The notes under the pieces: generated by a model
What the model saw: the letters and a program-made list of their open reading frames with translations, nothing else
The model's database searches: none
Told to the model about the DNA's origin: nothing
Translations under genes and position numbers: made by a program
Source: Cardiocondyla obscurior
Lineage: Eukaryota > Arthropoda > Insecta > Hymenoptera > Formicidae
Direction of reading: 5' to 3'
Assembly (NCBI RefSeq): GCF_019399895.1
Contig: NC_091872.1
Location: 6,580,395 to 6,644,394 of the forward strand
DNA length: 64,000 nt
Shown: positions 61,242 through 64,000 of the stretch, one piece after another
Layout: every line of letters begins with the position of its first letter
Numbering within the stretch: the stretch's first letter is position 1

Positions 61242-61765
61242 CTAAACGGATTTCCGACAAAGCGGACCGGGAAGCTCGTTGTTTGAACCAAATGAGTACA
61301 TGAATGTGCAGTACGTTTCGGGATTTCGCGAACTAGAGTGTGATCTTACCGGCGTTGTGACTCCCAATCAATTTAAAGCCAGTTAGTTTGAAGTAACCTT
61401 TGATGAGATGATACAACGGCGAATTAATGCAATCTCGTTGTTGCAAAATCGGCAGATATCGACGACCTTTAACCGATCGAGTTTTTATTAGTAAACGAGA
61501 TTAATCCGCGTGGATGTCTGCCGAGTTTGCCGGCATTTTTGTCGATTAAATTCACCGATGATCCGACGACGAGCGAGCCGCTCATTAATCAAATCAATTA
61601 GCTCCGCAAAACGGAATGTAGAAGTGAGAGCGTTAAATATTGATGTCGAGACCCGATCGAGTGCGCTAAAAAAAAGGTTTAAAAAGATGCAAGGTAGCGG
61701 AGCTAATCACTTTGTACTCGTGAACGGCTCGTACGTTGAATAAAACACCTCCGCTGAAGCTAAAA

Positions 61766-61785
61766 GGGGGACGGGGGGGAGGGGG
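61766..61785 (+). repeat. G-rich tract, quadruplex-capable
   Basis: G5-AC-G7-A-G5 can supply four G3 tracts with short loops, so it could form a G-quadruplex in the non-template strand or nascent RNA. Confidence 0.6.
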
Positions 61786-64000
61786 CGTTTATCCTTCACG
61801 TGTGTTCGCAACTCTTGATGAATTCCGCGCTATCGTTTACACCAATTTACATTACACGCCTTGAGTGTCTCTCCGAGTTACGGCGGGGGTTTCGACGGGA
61901 TTTCAGCCGTCGTATCGAGCTGCGATGTTGAAGTTGCACTTTTAGGGGTGGGACACGCGGTATCGCGTTAATCGTGTCGACGTCTTGCTCGTAAAATTTT
62001 TTTTTTTTTTTTTTATATGTACCGTGGCAAATCATTCAATGATCTACGCCATGATTTTGATAGCTCGTGCGCAGGCACGTTCTTTGTGTGTGCTGGTATA
62101 CGAGCGTGCGCCTCTCTCAACGAGTCACACCGCGATTAACATAATTCTTCTGGCGTGAACGAGAGAGATAGATAGAGAGAAAGAAAGAAAGAGAAAGACG
62201 GCGCAGATACGAGGTCGCGGTTACTACTAGATTCGACACGGCTGCGCACCCTCGGAGGCGGAAAACCGGATACAGCACTTCGGGAACCGGCAATTAACAG
62301 GGGGAGTTGTTTTAGATTAATCACCGCGGGAAAACTGACGAGACTCTGTCATTGAGACGCGCGAGATGCCTTCGAATCTACGCGGATCTCGAGTATAATG
62401 AACCCGACTCGCGTTATTAATCGACTCTTGTTTTTAATCAATGTAAGCCGCGCCGGATGACGGCAAATGAAGCGGCACGATCATCGGTATAATAACGGAC
62501 GATTCAATTAGCTCAATAGCTCGAGAAGCTCGTTCAATACGGCCGGGGGATATCGCGATCTCGAGTTCACTTCGCTTGGTGAATGGCGTGTAATCCAACG
62601 GCCGTTATTTCCGAAGAAGTGCTGTATCCGTGAGAATCACCGAGGAGTAGCATCTCTTCGCGATTCGCTTTCTAGCTTGCGGCCGCCATCCCGGCAACTT
62701 TTTTTTTTCCACCGAGGCTCACCTCGCGCGAAATCCCCCGCCGCTTTAGCGAAGTTTCGTCGCTCGTGCCTGGACACGCCGGGCAGTCAAACTACCAGCT
62801 TGGAGAAAGCTGGACGTTGAAGGGCTGCTTCGGTCGCGCGTAGAAAAATATTGGAGACACGCCCGGGGTATGTCAAGCTCTGCGATTTTACGTATTGAAC
62901 GGACGAGGCCGCGTCGTGTGGTCGGAGATGCAACCGAGTAGAAATTGAGCCTAACGCACTGACTTATGGTATCGCGCGCTTGATTGCCGAGTTCTGCAGG
63001 GCCCGCCGTGGTCAGCTGTGAGCACGTGCGCGTGTTTACATCGGCCGACAGTCATTGCGCTGCACGTTCACGTGGGCAGCGGCCGGCGGACTCGGCGGCC
63101 GAGCGCGCGTTAGCGTATGTCAGTACGCGCGGTGGAGTAATACGCGGCGAAACACGTTTAGATATCTAGTTTTTCTAGCTCGTTGTTAGTTAACGATAAT
63201 TGTTCGGTACGTTTTTAGTTAGTTTAGTACGTTTCGAGCGTTACATTTCGAGCCCGGTGCTGGACAGTCTTGTTAGACGGCCACGTGATAATCTTAGGAT
63301 TAGTTAGATTGCTAAATAACGATGGCTCAATTTTTACGCGAGAATGGCTAGCGATTTCTTCAGGGAGAGGCTTGAACGGGGCGTAGTTTTTCGAGATTTT
63401 TTCGCCCGCACGCCCGCGAACGGACGACAAAGTTATTTCCATTCGCGGTAACTATCGCGACGTCCACGCTTTTCGCGAAAGTTTGAGGTTTCGCGTCGAT
63501 AAAACTTTGCCGCACAGTTATCAGTTATGTGTCGGAGGGGGGGGGATAGTGCAATAGAGGCCGCGCTCGCTCGCAAGTTACGCGGAATAGTTAATATACT
63601 TCTCTTCGTTTAAAGATAAAAACTTGGTTGATTAACGGCGTTTTAGGGCACCTGGTTAGCAATTGAAATATTATGCGGACCGCCGTGAAGTGACGCCAAT
63701 GTAGCGCCGCGTCGAGACGGGAGAATTATTCGAGTGCGCTTTCGGAATTTCTAACGACTTGGGAAAATTAGGAGAGCGACGGAAGGGTCCTTTTTCAAGA
63801 CGACACAAGTGTGTCTCGTTGACCAAGCACTTCCCTGAAGGGGGAAGCTTGCCGAGTTCTCGCCGGGTCGCGTATGGATCGCGTAAGAATTTACCCGACT
63901 TTCTCGCCGGGCTTCGAGTACTCGGAATCGAGTATTCGTAAAGCTGATCGTACGTAAAGAAGAAACCGCGCTGTGGTACTTATGTAAGAATGCGAGGTGT

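Larger units (their letters stand above)
60255..64000 (+). other. hnRNP K intron to the window edge
   Basis: At least 3.7 kb with no sequence encoding the expected rest of KH1, so the next coding exon lies outside. It includes a 27-T run at 61215-61241 and a G-rich tract at 61766-61785. Confidence 0.6.

Overview
The window is nuclear DNA from an insect, most likely a hymenopteran such as an ant (inference). The evidence is intron-containing genes with GT-AG splice sites, an arthropod-specific RR-1 cuticle protein, and ribosomal, kinetochore and KH-domain genes of animal type. The first ~7.5 kb is AT-rich and gene-dense. From about 8 kb onward the DNA is CpG-rich, full of microsatellites and homopolymer T runs, and mostly intronic or intergenic. 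No mobile-element proteins, rRNA, tRNA or CRISPR arrays were recognised.

Layout. Minus strand 1-1041: the 5' part of an unrecognised Gln/Asn/His-rich protein, head-to-head with PCNP (plus, 1624-2850). PCNP converges on ribosomal protein eS26 (RpS26, minus, 3306-4311). RpS26 is head-to-head with mitochondrial ribosomal protein bL36m (MRPL36, plus, 5096-5488). MRPL36 converges on an RR-1 cuticular protein (minus, 6177-7542) with its own TATA box and a 12-nt first coding exon. Next is a ~4.9 kb stretch with only weak gene candidates, including a possible two-exon plus-strand coding unit. The kinetochore gene PMF1/Nnf1 follows (plus, 12715-15928), convergent with a small unrecognised coiled-coil protein (minus, 16242-17031). 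The large first intron of PMF1 carries opposite-strand promoter-like and ORF-like sequence.

From ~17.1 kb to the right edge the window is best explained as the 5' half of one very large plus-strand gene, hnRNP K (Drosophila bancal). Its start codon is at 57590 and the first half of its KH1 domain is split over 57590-57700 and 60198-60254. Untranslated exons with good splice sites at 41254-41306 and 47168-47217, and candidates at 17120-17236 and 17631-17907, suggest that a bidirectional promoter near 17.1 kb lies about 40 kb upstream of the start codon. A second promoter in the CpG-rich block at 44.1-46.6 kb is also possible.

The recognised genes are mainly housekeeping (translation in cytosol and mitochondrion, nuclear PCNP, chromosome segregation, RNA binding) and mostly sit in head-to-head or tail-to-tail pairs. 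The cuticle gene is the one tissue-specific member. No defence or metabolic system was found. The best leads are the unidentified small genes, the possible nested unit in PMF1 intron 1, and the architecture of the hnRNP K 5' region.
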